Source of the DNA: an uncultured Eubacteriales bacterium
Lineage (GTDB): Bacteria > Bacillota > Clostridia > Oscillospirales > Acutalibacteraceae
Assembly (NCBI GenBank): GCA_900540085.1
Contig: UQEU01000003.1
Location: forward strand, 62,001-126,000
Length of the DNA stretch: 64,000 nucleotides
Direction of reading: 5' to 3'
Position 1 is the first letter of the stretch. Every line of letters begins with the position of its first letter. A program made the position numbers and the translations under genes. The notes beneath the pieces are model-generated. The model saw nothing but the letters and a program-made list of their open reading frames with translations. It was not told the DNA's origin and ran no database searches. Positions 42,880-50,947 of the stretch are shown here, one piece after another.

Positions 42880-43299
42880 TCAAATATTTTTCAACAAAAA
42901 AAGTTCGGCAGGTTGTTCATACATTGTATTATTCAAAATAAGACTGCCACAGTCCCTATATCCCATTTTTCGATAGAAATTTTGGGCATATTCATCAACT
43001 TGTGTAGAAGTCAAAACCATATTATATCCTTTGTTTTTCATTTCAGTTTCCCAATATTGCAGCAATTTTCTCCCATAACCTTTTTTCTGATATTTTTCAT
43101 CAATGTACAACATAGTACAAAAAGGTATATTGTCCCAAAAAAGATTATATCTGAGCAATCCGATTGGAGTATTGTCTTTTGATAATATATACGCAGTTTT
43201 GCTGTGAATTTTGTTTTCAAATTCCTGTTTTGGCAAATGTTTATCAAGTTTATACCAAAACTCTTTATCTTTCATTTGAACATATCTGATTTCCGTCAT
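42880..43299 (-). CDS. GNAT-family N-acetyltransferase
   Basis: 139-residue acetyltransferase. Motif A LYIDEKYQKKGYGRKLLQYWE (Q-x-x-G-x-G form) and STQVDEYAQNFYRKMGYRDCG near the C-terminus are typical of the group that modifies small metabolites or antibiotics. The ATG at 43299 follows AGAGGTG; a TTG just before it is less likely. Separated from the upstream cps genes by a terminator. Substrate unknown. Confidence 0.82.
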   Translation of the reverse strand: MTEIRYVQMKDKEFWYKLDKHLPKQEFENKIHSKTAYILSKDNTPIGLLRYNLFWDNIPFCTMLYIDEKYQKKGYGRKLLQYWETEMKNKGYNMVLTSTQVDEYAQNFYRKMGYRDCGSLILNNTMYEQPAELFLLKNI

Positions 43300-43316
43300 C
43301 AATGCACCTCTGTAAT

Positions 43317-43341
43317 AAAACCCCGAAAAAATCGGGGTTTT
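43317..43341 (-). terminator. Terminator of the cpsC-cpsD-cpsB operon
   Basis: Stem AAACCCCGA/TCGGGGTTT with a short A-rich loop, 25 nt after the minus-strand stop at 43366. Confidence 0.8.
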
Positions 43342-43365
43342 AAATTAAAATAAAAATATTTTTAA

Positions 43366-44079
43366 TTACATAGTTATCTTTTCAGCATTTTTCATAAATT
43401 CATCAACTGCAGACTGACCGAAATGCTTTAATATAACTTTAATTCCGTCTTCATAAACAGGAGCTCTGCCCGACATATTGTGGCAATCGCTTCCTATTAA
43501 ATTCACAAGTCCCTTATCAACAAGTTTTAAAATTTTTTTCCTTGCGTGTCTTGGAAAATCGGCAAAAGAAGAAATATTTACTTGTGTCATACAACCCATA
43601 TCTATGAGTTCTTCTATTTTTGAAAAATCGCTCATCAAACTGTTGTATCTTTCGATATGTGCCAAAACAGGCACTACCGAAAAATCATAGTACAGATTTT
43701 CAAGACGCTCAAAAGTTTTTGACGAAAAAGAATCGGAAAAAGAATGTTCCAACAAAGCATAGTTGCCGTTTGCAATTTTAATTCCGTCGAGATTGTCGTT
43801 GTGAAGAAGATAGTCGGAAACATAAACTTCAGCCGCAGCAATCAGCTTTACATCGCCTTTATAATTTTTCTTTAAAACTTCAAAAGCGTCATTGCGTTTT
43901 TTCACAAAATCTGTATAAGAAATAGAATCAGAATAGTAGTGAGGCGTTAAAATGATTGTTTTTGCACCGTAATTTTCAAGTGTTTCTATCATTTTCAAAC
44001 TCATTTCAACAGAGTTCGCACCATCGTCAATATTCGGAATTATATGGCAATGAGTTTCTGTTAAATTGTCAATCTTCAA
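43366..44079 (-). CDS. CpsB/YwqE-type tyrosine-protein phosphatase
   Basis: 237-residue metal-dependent phosphatase of the PHP fold that dephosphorylates bacterial tyrosine kinases. Metal motifs: THCHIIPNIDDGA at the N-terminus, LTPHYY, AAAEVYV, LAHIERY and GSDCHN. It follows the kinase gene by 2 nt, giving the complete adaptor-kinase-phosphatase control unit. Confidence 0.92.
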   Translation of the reverse strand: MKIDNLTETHCHIIPNIDDGANSVEMSLKMIETLENYGAKTIILTPHYYSDSISYTDFVKKRNDAFEVLKKNYKGDVKLIAAAEVYVSDYLLHNDNLDGIKIANGNYALLEHSFSDSFSSKTFERLENLYYDFSVVPVLAHIERYNSLMSDFSKIEELIDMGCMTQVNISSFADFPRHARKKILKLVDKGLVNLIGSDCHNMSGRAPVYEDGIKVILKHFGQSAVDEFMKNAEKITM

Positions 44080-44081
44080 TT

Positions 44082-44873
44082 TTATCGCCTCTTATCATTT
44101 GGAGAGTAGCCGTAGCCGTAACTGTAGCCGGAATATCCACCATAGCCGTAACGGTACGACTTTTTACCGTATTTATAGTATGTTTTTCCATCTGATTCAG
44201 CAAAGTTAACTATAAATCCGAGCAGTTTAGCATCTATAAACTCAAGAGATGACAACGCTTTTTGTATTTCGGGATGTGTAGATGAATTTTGTCTTACAAC
44301 CAAAACAACGCCGTCGGAACTCTTGATAATCGGTAAAGCGTCCGAAACAACTAAAATCGGAGGAGTATCTATGATAATATAATCGTACATTTTTGAAACT
44401 TCATCAAGAAATTTATTCATGGCTTCACTTCCCAAAATCTCTGACGGATTGGGAGGAATTGAGCCTGAACATATAACGCTTAAATTATCACAATCAACAT
44501 TGTGAATAACACTTGAAACATTTAAACTTCCGCCTCTTTGTACTGAAGCGCCTAAATAGTTCGTAAGTCCGGGTGAATTCGGCACGGAAAAATATTGATG
44601 AACTTTCGGTTTTCTCAGGTCTGCGTCAATAAGCAAAACTCTCTGCCCTGCCTGTGCAAACGAAATGGCAAGGTTTATTGTAGTAGTTGTTTTTCCTTCG
44701 CTTGCCAAAGAACTTGTTACAACTACTCTTTTACAGCCTTCTTTCATTACGGAAAAGGCAATGTTTGTACGAATACTTTTATATGCTTCTTCAATTCTAA
44801 ATCTCAATCCCGGTTCTATGTCAAGATTTTGAATAAGTTTTCTTGATAAATCTTTTTTACTTTTTTTCGGCAT
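44082..44873 (-). CDS. CpsD-type bacterial tyrosine kinase
   Basis: 263-residue BY-kinase with Walker A TSSLASEGKTTTTINLA, Walker A' LLIDADLRKP and Walker B YIIIDTPP. The C-terminal tail (from about residue 232) holds a cluster of about 14 tyrosines alternating with Gly, Lys and Ser: the autophosphorylation tail. It needs the membrane adaptor encoded just upstream and shares one base with it. It controls chain length or export of a surface polysaccharide in relatives. Confidence 0.93.
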   Translation of the reverse strand: MPKKSKKDLSRKLIQNLDIEPGLRFRIEEAYKSIRTNIAFSVMKEGCKRVVVTSSLASEGKTTTTINLAISFAQAGQRVLLIDADLRKPKVHQYFSVPNSPGLTNYLGASVQRGGSLNVSSVIHNVDCDNLSVICSGSIPPNPSEILGSEAMNKFLDEVSKMYDYIIIDTPPILVVSDALPIIKSSDGVVLVVRQNSSTHPEIQKALSSLEFIDAKLLGFIVNFAESDGKTYYKYGKKSYRYGYGGYSGYSYGYGYSPNDKRR

Positions 44874-45628
44874 CAGTTATCACCGCCTTCATAAGTTTTC
44901 ATCTTTTTGGAAGACTTTTTTGATTTGCTGTCGAAATCGGGTATCGAACCCAAAACAGGAATATCGTATCTTTCGACAAGTTCGTTGCTTGTTCTTATTC
45001 TTATATCGAGCATATCTCTGAGAAAAATATACGCACAGGCAATTACGATACCCACTGCGGCGCCGATTAAACATTTTTGCGGATAATTAAGGCTCTCTGC
45101 TGCCGCCGCTTTAATCGGTTTGTCTATAACTTTAATTTTAACAAGCCCGTCATTTGACTTTTCTATAAAGTTCGGAATTACTTTTGCAAGTTCGTTTGCA
45201 ACTTTATATGAAAGTTCACTGTCTTCGGTTGTTATTGAAACACTGAAAAGTGCAGTATCTTCCGTAGCCTGAGTTTTCATTGAGTTTTTAACAAAACTCG
45301 CATCATAATCGCTGTCAAGTGATTTGTTCAGACTGTCAGTCGCTATTTGATAAAAATTATTTGTATCAATCAAAGCAAGATAAGTTGTTATCATTCTGAT
45401 AGCATAGTTCATTTTGCTCGTATTGCTTGAACTCAACACTATACCCGAAGCATCTTCTCTTTCCTCATCTTGAACATAAGCGTAAAATCCGATAGTAGAG
45501 GTGTATGTAAGTGTTGTAAAGTTTGCAGTAATAACATAAGCCGCAAGCACTCCTATCAGTGCAAAAGCGACTATGGTTTTCCACTTTTTCATAAAAAGTG
45601 ATAATACTTTTCTTATATTTTCATCCAT
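44873..45628 (-). CDS. CpsC/Wzz-type polysaccharide co-polymerase adaptor
   Basis: 251-residue membrane protein with two helices (about 18-35 and 188-204) flanking an extracellular region with the Wzz fold, and a cytoplasmic C-terminus rich in Lys/Ser that would contact the CpsD kinase. The Pro-rich motif before the second helix is LNYPQKCLIGAAVG. First gene of the operon. No glycosyltransferase, flippase or polymerase follows it, so the polymer it governs is made elsewhere. Confidence 0.88.
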   Translation of the reverse strand: MDENIRKVLSLFMKKWKTIVAFALIGVLAAYVITANFTTLTYTSTIGFYAYVQDEEREDASGIVLSSSNTSKMNYAIRMITTYLALIDTNNFYQIATDSLNKSLDSDYDASFVKNSMKTQATEDTALFSVSITTEDSELSYKVANELAKVIPNFIEKSNDGLVKIKVIDKPIKAAAAESLNYPQKCLIGAAVGIVIACAYIFLRDMLDIRIRTSNELVERYDIPVLGSIPDFDSKSKKSSKKMKTYEGGDN

Positions 45629-45667
45629 TAATTTTCTCCTAAATTATTCATTTTACTATTAATTTAT

Positions 45668-45696
45668 ATAATACTTTAATATAATTTTTTTGTCAA
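45668..45696 (-). promoter_or_regulatory. Promoter of the cpsC-cpsD-cpsB operon
   Basis: Minus strand: TTGACA (45691-45696), 17-nt spacer, TATTAT (45668-45673). Its -35 box is one arm of a palindrome shared with the divergent promoter. Confidence 0.65.
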
Positions 45697-45702
45697 TACG
45701 CA

Positions 45703-45732
45703 TTGACAAGCATTGAATGTTTAATTTATAAT
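45703..45732 (+). promoter_or_regulatory. Promoter of the GtrA-like gene
   Basis: TTGACA at 45703-45708, 18-nt spacer, TATAAT at 45727-45732. Confidence 0.65.
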
Positions 45733-45786
45733 ATAATCAAATTATAAACTATTTATAAATTTAATTACAAATGTGAGGATTTTATT

Positions 45787-46353
45787 ATGGCTAATATGGC
45801 TAAAAATTTAAAAGATATTGATAATATCGCAGAACAAAAAGGTTCAGGTATGAAAACACTGTGGCAGTTTGTAAAATTCATCGTTGTAAGTTTACTTGCC
45901 TGCATTGTTCAATTTGCACTTGTAAATCTCATTCCGCTCATTCCACAAGTAAAGGAATTGTACGCAACGCCTCTTAATTGGTTTGTTTTCGACTATCCCG
46001 TAGTTACAAACGAACTCGGAGAAGTCATATCGGGCGGACTCGGATATTTCATTGCTTTTAATGTTGCAAACATTGCTGCCCAAATTGTTGCCTTTTTTGT
46101 AAACAAAGAAAAAACATTCAACTCAAGCGCAAGCACAGCTGTAACTTTACCTATATACATAATTTTCACATTGGCACTCATCTGTTTCTCTGCTTGGCTT
46201 TCTCCGACTTTGAACACACTTTTCACAACAAAGTTACATTGGAGCGACGCAGTGTCAATTAATGTAGCTACTGCAGTATGCTCGTTTATACAATTCATTC
46301 TCTACTTCCCTGTTGATAAAATTCTTTTCAAAAAGCCGAAAGAGAAGGAATAA
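45787..46353 (+). CDS. GtrA-like membrane protein
   Basis: 188 residues with four hydrophobic segments (about 30-50, 82-105, 118-140, 155-175) in the GtrA/DPMS pattern: FVKFIVVSLLACIVQF at the start, NIAAQIVAFFVNKEKTF in the middle. GtrA proteins are thought to help flip lipid-linked sugars across the membrane. Divergent from the cps regulatory operon, which fits a role in surface polysaccharide formation. GAGG precedes the ATG. Confidence 0.8.
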   Translation: MANMAKNLKDIDNIAEQKGSGMKTLWQFVKFIVVSLLACIVQFALVNLIPLIPQVKELYATPLNWFVFDYPVVTNELGEVISGGLGYFIAFNVANIAAQIVAFFVNKEKTFNSSASTAVTLPIYIIFTLALICFSAWLSPTLNTLFTTKLHWSDAVSINVATAVCSFIQFILYFPVDKILFKKPKEKE

Positions 46354-46380
46354 TAAAAATTTAATCCGTATCATACAATT

Positions 46381-46408
46381 AAAAGCCGCTTTAAAAAGCG
46401 GCTTTTTT
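46381..46408 (+). terminator. Terminator after the GtrA-like gene
   Basis: 11-bp stem AAAAGCCGCTT with a 4-nt loop and T-run. Confidence 0.9.
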
Positions 46409-46446
46409 TATAAATATTAATGAATAATAACAGTACAGTTTTTATA

Positions 46447-46890
46447 TTAATAAAGTTGAAGAATATAAATTATAATTCCGTATATCACAGATGCACTTAT
46501 TCCGTAAACAAGAACAGGACCCGCTATTGAAAACATTTGAGCGGCAGTTCCCAAAACAAGACCCTCTCGATTGAATTCAAGTGCAGGAGAAACTACACTG
46601 TTGGCAAAGCCTGTAATCGGAACTATCGTGCCTGCACCGGCGTGCCTTGCTATTTTATCAAACACGCCTATACCTGTTAAAATTGCCGTTATAACTATTA
46701 TTGTGCATGGCGTAGCCGCCGTTATTTCCTTTTCCGTCATTTCAAACATTTTAAACAATTCATTTAAACCCTGCCCGAAAAGACAAATTGTTCCGCCGAA
46801 TAAAAACGCTTTTACGCAATTCATTAAAACAGGACTTTTTGTTCCTGCATTATCAGCCATTTGTTTATATTTTTCTTTTGATATGCCCAA
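46447..46890 (-). CDS. spoVAC: Stage V sporulation protein AC
   Basis: About 147 residues, four membrane segments; part of the SpoVA channel that moves dipicolinic acid into and out of spores. Characteristic pieces: KYKQMADNAGTKSPVL, AFLFGGTICLFGQGLNELF and PITGFANSVVSPALEF. Start probably TTG at 46890 (M-G-I-S-K), because GGAGGTG stands just before it; ATG at 46905 gives five more residues. spoVAD does not follow, unlike the usual AC-AD-AE order. Confidence 0.93.
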   Translation of the reverse strand: MGISKEKYKQMADNAGTKSPVLMNCVKAFLFGGTICLFGQGLNELFKMFEMTEKEITAATPCTIIVITAILTGIGVFDKIARHAGAGTIVPITGFANSVVSPALEFNREGLVLGTAAQMFSIAGPVLVYGISASVIYGIIIYILQLY

Positions 46891-46945
46891 AGCAAACACC
46901 TCCATCCGTATTTTTTAACAAATTGTTATATATATTCAAAAAGGC

Positions 46946-46973
46946 TTGACTTTTTTTAATCTATGTGTAACAT
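46946..46973 (+). promoter_or_regulatory. Predicted promoter of the ABC ATPase gene
   Basis: TTGACT at 46946-46951, 16-nt spacer, TAACAT at 46968-46973. Confidence 0.4.
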
Positions 46974-47006
46974 TAATGTATACAATTTGTAATAGGTGGT
47001 TATATT

Positions 47007-47753
47007 ATGCACTTAATAGATGTAAGAAATATTTATAAAATCTACAATCCGGGAGAAAATCAGGTAAATGCGCTTGACGGAGTTTCTTTAACCATCGACG
47101 AAGGCGAATTTGTCGCAATAATCGGTCAATCAGGCTCGGGTAAATCAACTCTTATGAATATGCTCGGTTTACTTGACACACCGACTGAAGGCGAATACTA
47201 CATTAATGGCAAACTCGTTGACAATCTGACAGACGACGAGATGAGTACAATCAGAAATGAACAAATCGGATTTATATTTCAGGGCTTCAACCTTATCTCA
47301 TCTTTGTCGGCAGTAGAAAATGTTGAATTGCCCCTCGTTTACAGAGGTATGAAAAAGGAAGAACGCAGAAGAATATCTATTGATGCTTTGGAAAAAGTAG
47401 GTTTGGGCGAAAGAATAAATCATTTGCCGTCACAAATGAGCGGCGGTCAGCAACAGAGAGTTGCAGTTGCAAGAGCAATAGCGGCAAAACCTCCCGTTAT
47501 TTTAGCCGACGAACCGACAGGAAACCTTGACACCCGTTCCACAAAAGAAGTAATGAAAATGCTTCACGCACTCAAAAACGAAGGTAAAACCGTAATTGTT
47601 ATCACTCACGACAATGAAATTGCAGAACAAAGCGAACGAGTAATAAGAATACGAGACGGAAAAATAATTGAAGACTATATAAATCCCGGATTTGAAGAAA
47701 AATACGGAAGAGAGTCGAAAAAAGACAATAAAAATCCTATTGATTTAGGTTAA
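47007..47753 (+). CDS. ABC transporter ATP-binding protein, MacB/LolD type
   Basis: 248 residues. Walker A GQSGSGKSTLMNML, Q-loop FIFQGFNLI, signature LPSQMSGGQQQRVAVARAI, Walker B VILADEPTGNLD and switch His (VITHDNE) are complete. This type works with an FtsX-like permease in peptide export or envelope stress. No permease gene is next to it; the following gene is spoVAE. A Lys/Asp-rich 25-residue tail follows the core. AGGTGG precedes the ATG. Confidence 0.93.
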   Translation: MHLIDVRNIYKIYNPGENQVNALDGVSLTIDEGEFVAIIGQSGSGKSTLMNMLGLLDTPTEGEYYINGKLVDNLTDDEMSTIRNEQIGFIFQGFNLISSLSAVENVELPLVYRGMKKEERRRISIDALEKVGLGERINHLPSQMSGGQQQRVAVARAIAAKPPVILADEPTGNLDTRSTKEVMKMLHALKNEGKTVIVITHDNEIAEQSERVIRIRDGKIIEDYINPGFEEKYGRESKKDNKNPIDLG

Positions 47754-47768
47754 ATTTAATAGTTCAAG

Positions 47769-47812
47769 AATAAATCACCTGCTTTTGCAAAAAATATAGC
47801 AGGTGATTTATT
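47769..47812 (+). promoter_or_regulatory. 14-bp hairpin ending at the spoVAE start codon
   Basis: Arms 47769-47782 (AATAAATCACCTGC) and 47799-47812 are perfectly complementary with a 16-nt loop. The right arm includes the spoVAE ribosome site AGGTGA and its last base touches the ATG at 47813. A T-run continues in the first codons, so it may double as terminator of the ABC gene. Confidence 0.65.
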
Positions 47813-48166
47813 ATGATTTTTTTAAAAGCCTTTATAATCGGAGGTCTTATATGCGTTATAGGACAATTATTGATTGACTTAACAAAACTGACTCCTGCAA
47901 AAATTCTTGTGTCATTCGTAGTTTTGGGAGTAATACTCGGAGGTCTTGGTTTGTATGAGCCGCTTGTTGATTTTGCAGGTGCAGGAGCAACAATTCCGCT
48001 CACGGGTTTCGGAAATGCACTTGCAAAAGGTGTTAAAGAGGCAATACAGAACGACGGTGCCGTCGGAATAATAACAGGTGGAATAAGTGCGTGTGCCGCA
48101 GGTGTAACAATAGCTGTAATTTCAGGATTAATAGTAGCAATTATTTGCAAATCCAAAGAAAAATAA
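47813..48166 (+). CDS. spoVAE: Stage V sporulation protein AE
   Basis: 117 residues, three to four membrane segments; SpoVA channel subunit. IGGLICVIGQLLIDLT, GAGATIPLTGFGNALAKGVKEA and the closing small-residue helix are typical of the SpoVAEb form. ATG at 47813 with AGGTGA inside a hairpin. It stands apart from spoVAC, with an ABC ATPase gene between them and no spoVAD in the window. Confidence 0.92.
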   Translation: MIFLKAFIIGGLICVIGQLLIDLTKLTPAKILVSFVVLGVILGGLGLYEPLVDFAGAGATIPLTGFGNALAKGVKEAIQNDGAVGIITGGISACAAGVTIAVISGLIVAIICKSKEK

Positions 48167-48191
48167 GCACTATTTTTCGTCATTATTTTCC

Positions 48192-48219
48192 TTGAAATAA
48201 ATTTTATTTGTGATAAAAT
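48192..48219 (+). promoter_or_regulatory. Predicted promoter of the SCP2 gene
   Basis: TTGAAA at 48192-48197, 16-nt spacer, TAAAAT at 48214-48219 with extended -10 TG at 48211-48212. Confidence 0.5.
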
Positions 48220-48250
48220 ATATACATCTTAATATTTTGGAGGAATAATA

Positions 48251-48580
48251 ATGGCGGCAATGACTTACGAATCACTTGTTGAAGCAGTGAGAAAAAAATT
48301 TAAGGATACCGATGTAAGCTGGGTTGACGGCGTACTTGCATATCAGTTCAACATTACAGGTAAAGCAGAAGGTATTTTCTATGTCGAGGTTAAAGACAAA
48401 GAACTTCACATAGAGCCATATAATTATTATGACAGAAATGCTGAATTTACTTTAAACGGAACAAACTTGTTAAAACTGTTAAACGGTAAATTAAATCCTG
48501 TTGACGCTTTTACTCAAGGTAAAATTCAAGTTGAAGGCGATATGGACAAAGCACTTGAAATCATAAAGTTTCTTAAATAA
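48251..48580 (+). CDS. SCP2 sterol-binding domain protein
   Basis: 109 residues, a single SCP2-like hydrophobic-pocket domain (FNITGKAEGIFYVEVKDKELHIEPY, then the ending FTQGKIQVEGDMDKALEIIKFL). Bacterial members are thought to bind lipids or other hydrophobic molecules; the ligand is unknown. TTGGAGGAATAATA precedes the ATG. Monocistronic and followed by a terminator. Confidence 0.88.
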   Translation: MAAMTYESLVEAVRKKFKDTDVSWVDGVLAYQFNITGKAEGIFYVEVKDKELHIEPYNYYDRNAEFTLNGTNLLKLLNGKLNPVDAFTQGKIQVEGDMDKALEIIKFLK

Positions 48581-48589
48581 TAACAAAAC

Positions 48590-48636
48590 AAAAAACACCG
48601 TGACTGCTGTTCACTGAACAGGTCACGGTGTTTTTT
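48590..48636. terminator. Bidirectional terminator between the SCP2 gene and nfo
   Basis: Long stem AAAAACACCGTGAC/GTCACGGTGTTTTT with an inner CTGTTC/GAACAG step; A-run before and T-run after. Confidence 0.9.
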
Positions 48637-48637
48637 A

Positions 48638-49468
48638 TCATTTATACATTTTGCGAAGAAGTTCAATTTCTTTTGCGTAGCCGTCAATATCGTTTGGTGT
48701 TTCAAGGAAAAACGGAAGTTCTCTGAGCACCTCATTATTAATAATTCTGTCTATCGCTTCAATGCCTATAAAACCTTCTCCGATTTTTTCATGTCTGTCT
48801 TTATGAGCGCCCAAAGGATTTTTAGAGTCATTCAAATGAATGGCTTTAAGTCTGTCAAGTCCGATAATTTTATCAAACTCGTCAAGCACTTTGTCAAGAT
48901 TGTTGACTATATCGTAACCTGCGTCATTGACATGGCATGTATCAAGACAAACTCCGAGTTTGTCCGACAACTCGACACGGTCGATAATTGCTCTTATTTC
49001 TTCAAAAGAACGACCAACCTCACTGCCTTTTCCTGCCATTGTTTCAAGCAAAACAGTTGTTGTCATCTCAGGAAAAAGTACGGTGTTAAGTGCGTCTGCT
49101 ATCAATTCAACACCTTTTTCACTTCCCTGTCCCACATGAGAACCCGGATGAAAATTATAAAGATTATTCGGCACATACTCCATTCTTTTCAAATCATCTG
49201 CAAAAGTATTTATTGCAAACTCTCTTGTACTTTCAGTTGCAGAACAACAGTTGAGAGTATATGGTGCGTGTGCGAGAATAACACCGAAATTTACTTCTTT
49301 TGATTTTTTTAAAAATTCGTCAACATCTTTTTCATCTATATCTTTTGCTTTTGCACCTCGAGGATTTCTCGTAAAGAACTGAAATGTATTTGCATTTATT
49401 TCAAGTGCTTGATTTAACATAGCCAAATATCCTTTTGATGCCGAAAGGTGAGCGCCAATAGTAAACAT
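48638..49468 (-). CDS. nfo: Endonuclease IV (AP endonuclease)
   Basis: Zinc-dependent base-excision repair nuclease that cuts at abasic sites. 276 residues. Family signatures: GAHLSASKGYL, NFHPGSHVG, VLLETMAGKG, LGVCLDTCHVNDAGYD, and HLNDSKNPLGAHKDRHEKIGEG with the zinc-binding His and Asp residues. Last gene of the leftward series, ending at a shared terminator; the ATG is 4 nt after the rluD stop, so it is co-transcribed. Confidence 0.96.
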   Translation of the reverse strand: MFTIGAHLSASKGYLAMLNQALEINANTFQFFTRNPRGAKAKDIDEKDVDEFLKKSKEVNFGVILAHAPYTLNCCSATESTREFAINTFADDLKRMEYVPNNLYNFHPGSHVGQGSEKGVELIADALNTVLFPEMTTTVLLETMAGKGSEVGRSFEEIRAIIDRVELSDKLGVCLDTCHVNDAGYDIVNNLDKVLDEFDKIIGLDRLKAIHLNDSKNPLGAHKDRHEKIGEGFIGIEAIDRIINNEVLRELPFFLETPNDIDGYAKEIELLRKMYK

Positions 49469-49472
49469 AACA

Positions 49473-50405
49473 TTACCTCCTGTCTGTTTTTTTAAGTTTG
49501 TCTAAAAAGTTTGAAAAGTACTCGGGAAGTTCACTTTCAAACTCCATATACTCATTTGTTCTCGGATGAACAAAACCAATCATTTTTGCATGAAGACACT
49601 GACCGTTTAGTGATGTGATAACTTTTTTTGGACCGTAAACGGCGTCTCCTGCAACAGCATTTCCCCTGTTTGCAAGATGAACTCTGATTTGGTGAGTTCT
49701 TCCCGTTTCAAGTTTAAGTCTCAAATAAGTAAAATGGTCAAATCTTTCTTTAACTGTAAAATGCGTAACGGCGTTTCGTGAATTTACATCCGTAACCGCC
49801 ATCTTTTTTCTGTCATTTTTATCTCTGCCTATCGGCAAATCTATTGTACCTTCATCTTCTTTAAATTTACCGTAAGCGACTGCTTCATAGCAACGGTTAA
49901 AACTGTGTTCTTTGATTTGCTCTGCAAGTGAAATATGTGCAAAATTTGTTTTTGCAACTATAAGCAAACCGCTTGTATCTTTATCTATTCTGTGAACTAT
50001 ACCCGGTCTGAATTCCGAATTTACCGTTGAAAGATTTTCCACACCGCAATGATAGAGCAACGCATTTACAAGTGTACCGTCATAATTGCCGGGAGCAGGA
50101 TGGACAACCATTCCTTTCGGTTTGTTTACAACAAGTAAATCGTCATCTTCATATACAATATCAAGCGGAATATTTTGAGGCTTCAGCGTCAACATTACAG
50201 GCTCGGGAACGCAAACATCTATTTCATCGCCGATTTTGACTTTATAATTTTTGCTTACGCTGACACCGTTCACCAAAAGATTACCGTTTGTTATAAAATT
50301 TGCAACGGCGTTTCTTGAAAAACGGTCTGTAAAAAGCGTAACCGCCTTATCTATACGAATATTTTTCTCATTTTCCGTCACGGTAAAATTCAATTCTTCA
50401 CTCAT
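49473..50405 (-). CDS. rluD: Large-subunit rRNA pseudouridine synthase, RluD family
   Basis: 310 residues. N-terminal S4 RNA-binding domain (IRIDKAVTLFTDRFSRNAVANFI, VNGVSVSKNYKVKIGD), then the synthase core with catalytic Asp in PGIVHRIDKDTSGLLIVAKT and RTHQIRVHLANRG. Probably modifies 23S rRNA uridines near 1911-1917. Overlaps lspA by 8 nt; lspA-rluD is a common Firmicutes pairing. Confidence 0.93.
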   Translation of the reverse strand: MSEELNFTVTENEKNIRIDKAVTLFTDRFSRNAVANFITNGNLLVNGVSVSKNYKVKIGDEIDVCVPEPVMLTLKPQNIPLDIVYEDDDLLVVNKPKGMVVHPAPGNYDGTLVNALLYHCGVENLSTVNSEFRPGIVHRIDKDTSGLLIVAKTNFAHISLAEQIKEHSFNRCYEAVAYGKFKEDEGTIDLPIGRDKNDRKKMAVTDVNSRNAVTHFTVKERFDHFTYLRLKLETGRTHQIRVHLANRGNAVAGDAVYGPKKVITSLNGQCLHAKMIGFVHPRTNEYMEFESELPEYFSNFLDKLKKTDRR

Positions 50406-50886
50406 TATTTTTACCTTTTTCTTTTTTCATATCCTTTATCAAATCAAAAACAAGATACGAGATTAAAGATACTGCACCGACAGTTACAAGACAGTCTGCA
50501 AAATTAAAAATTGCAAAGTCAACAAAAGTCGGTTCGATAAAATCTATGACAAAACCATAAAAAACACGGTCAATCATATTTCCTATTCCACCAGAAACAA
50601 CAAGAACCAAACTCCAATAAAGCCAATACGAGTTACACTTGAAAAAATACAGATAAACAAGAATGGCAACACAGGCAACAGCAGTAACGACTATAAAAAG
50701 CCACCTTGAATTTTCAAACATACTAAACGCCATACCCGTATTTTCAGCATACCTAAACTGAACTAAACCGGGTATAAATTTTGCCGTTTTATCGGGGTAA
50801 AGATTTGAAGATGCAAAGTACTTTGTAAGCTGGTCGATAACGGTTAAAATCACAATAGTAATCGTTGCGCCGATTTTTTTATTCAC
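50398..50886 (-). CDS. lspA: Lipoprotein signal peptidase
   Basis: 162-residue aspartyl membrane protease that cleaves prolipoproteins before the lipidated Cys. Four membrane segments; catalytic aspartates in GNMIDRVFYGFVIDF and FNFADCLVTVG. Start taken as GTG at 50886 (V-N-K-K-I-G) with GGAGTGA in front. The frame stays open upstream to 51045, but that part overlaps ileS and is not lspA-like. It would process the lipoproteins encoded elsewhere in this window. Confidence 0.93.
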   Translation of the reverse strand: MNKKIGATITIVILTVIDQLTKYFASSNLYPDKTAKFIPGLVQFRYAENTGMAFSMFENSRWLFIVVTAVACVAILVYLYFFKCNSYWLYWSLVLVVSGGIGNMIDRVFYGFVIDFIEPTFVDFAIFNFADCLVTVGAVSLISYLVFDLIKDMKKEKGKNNE

Positions 50887-50914
50887 ACAATCACTCCGAT
50901 GTTTAAAATGCGTT

Positions 50915-50938
50915 CGGGGGCAGAAAAATCTGTCCCCG
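50915..50938. other. GC-rich hairpin between ileS and lspA
   Basis: CGGGGGCAGA/TCTGTCCCCG with an AAAA loop. It pairs fully only on the plus-strand RNA (one G-U); on the transcribed strand there is an A-C mismatch and no T-run follows. Possibly a processing site or a remnant repeat. Confidence 0.35.
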
Positions 50939-50947
50939 TTTAACTGA

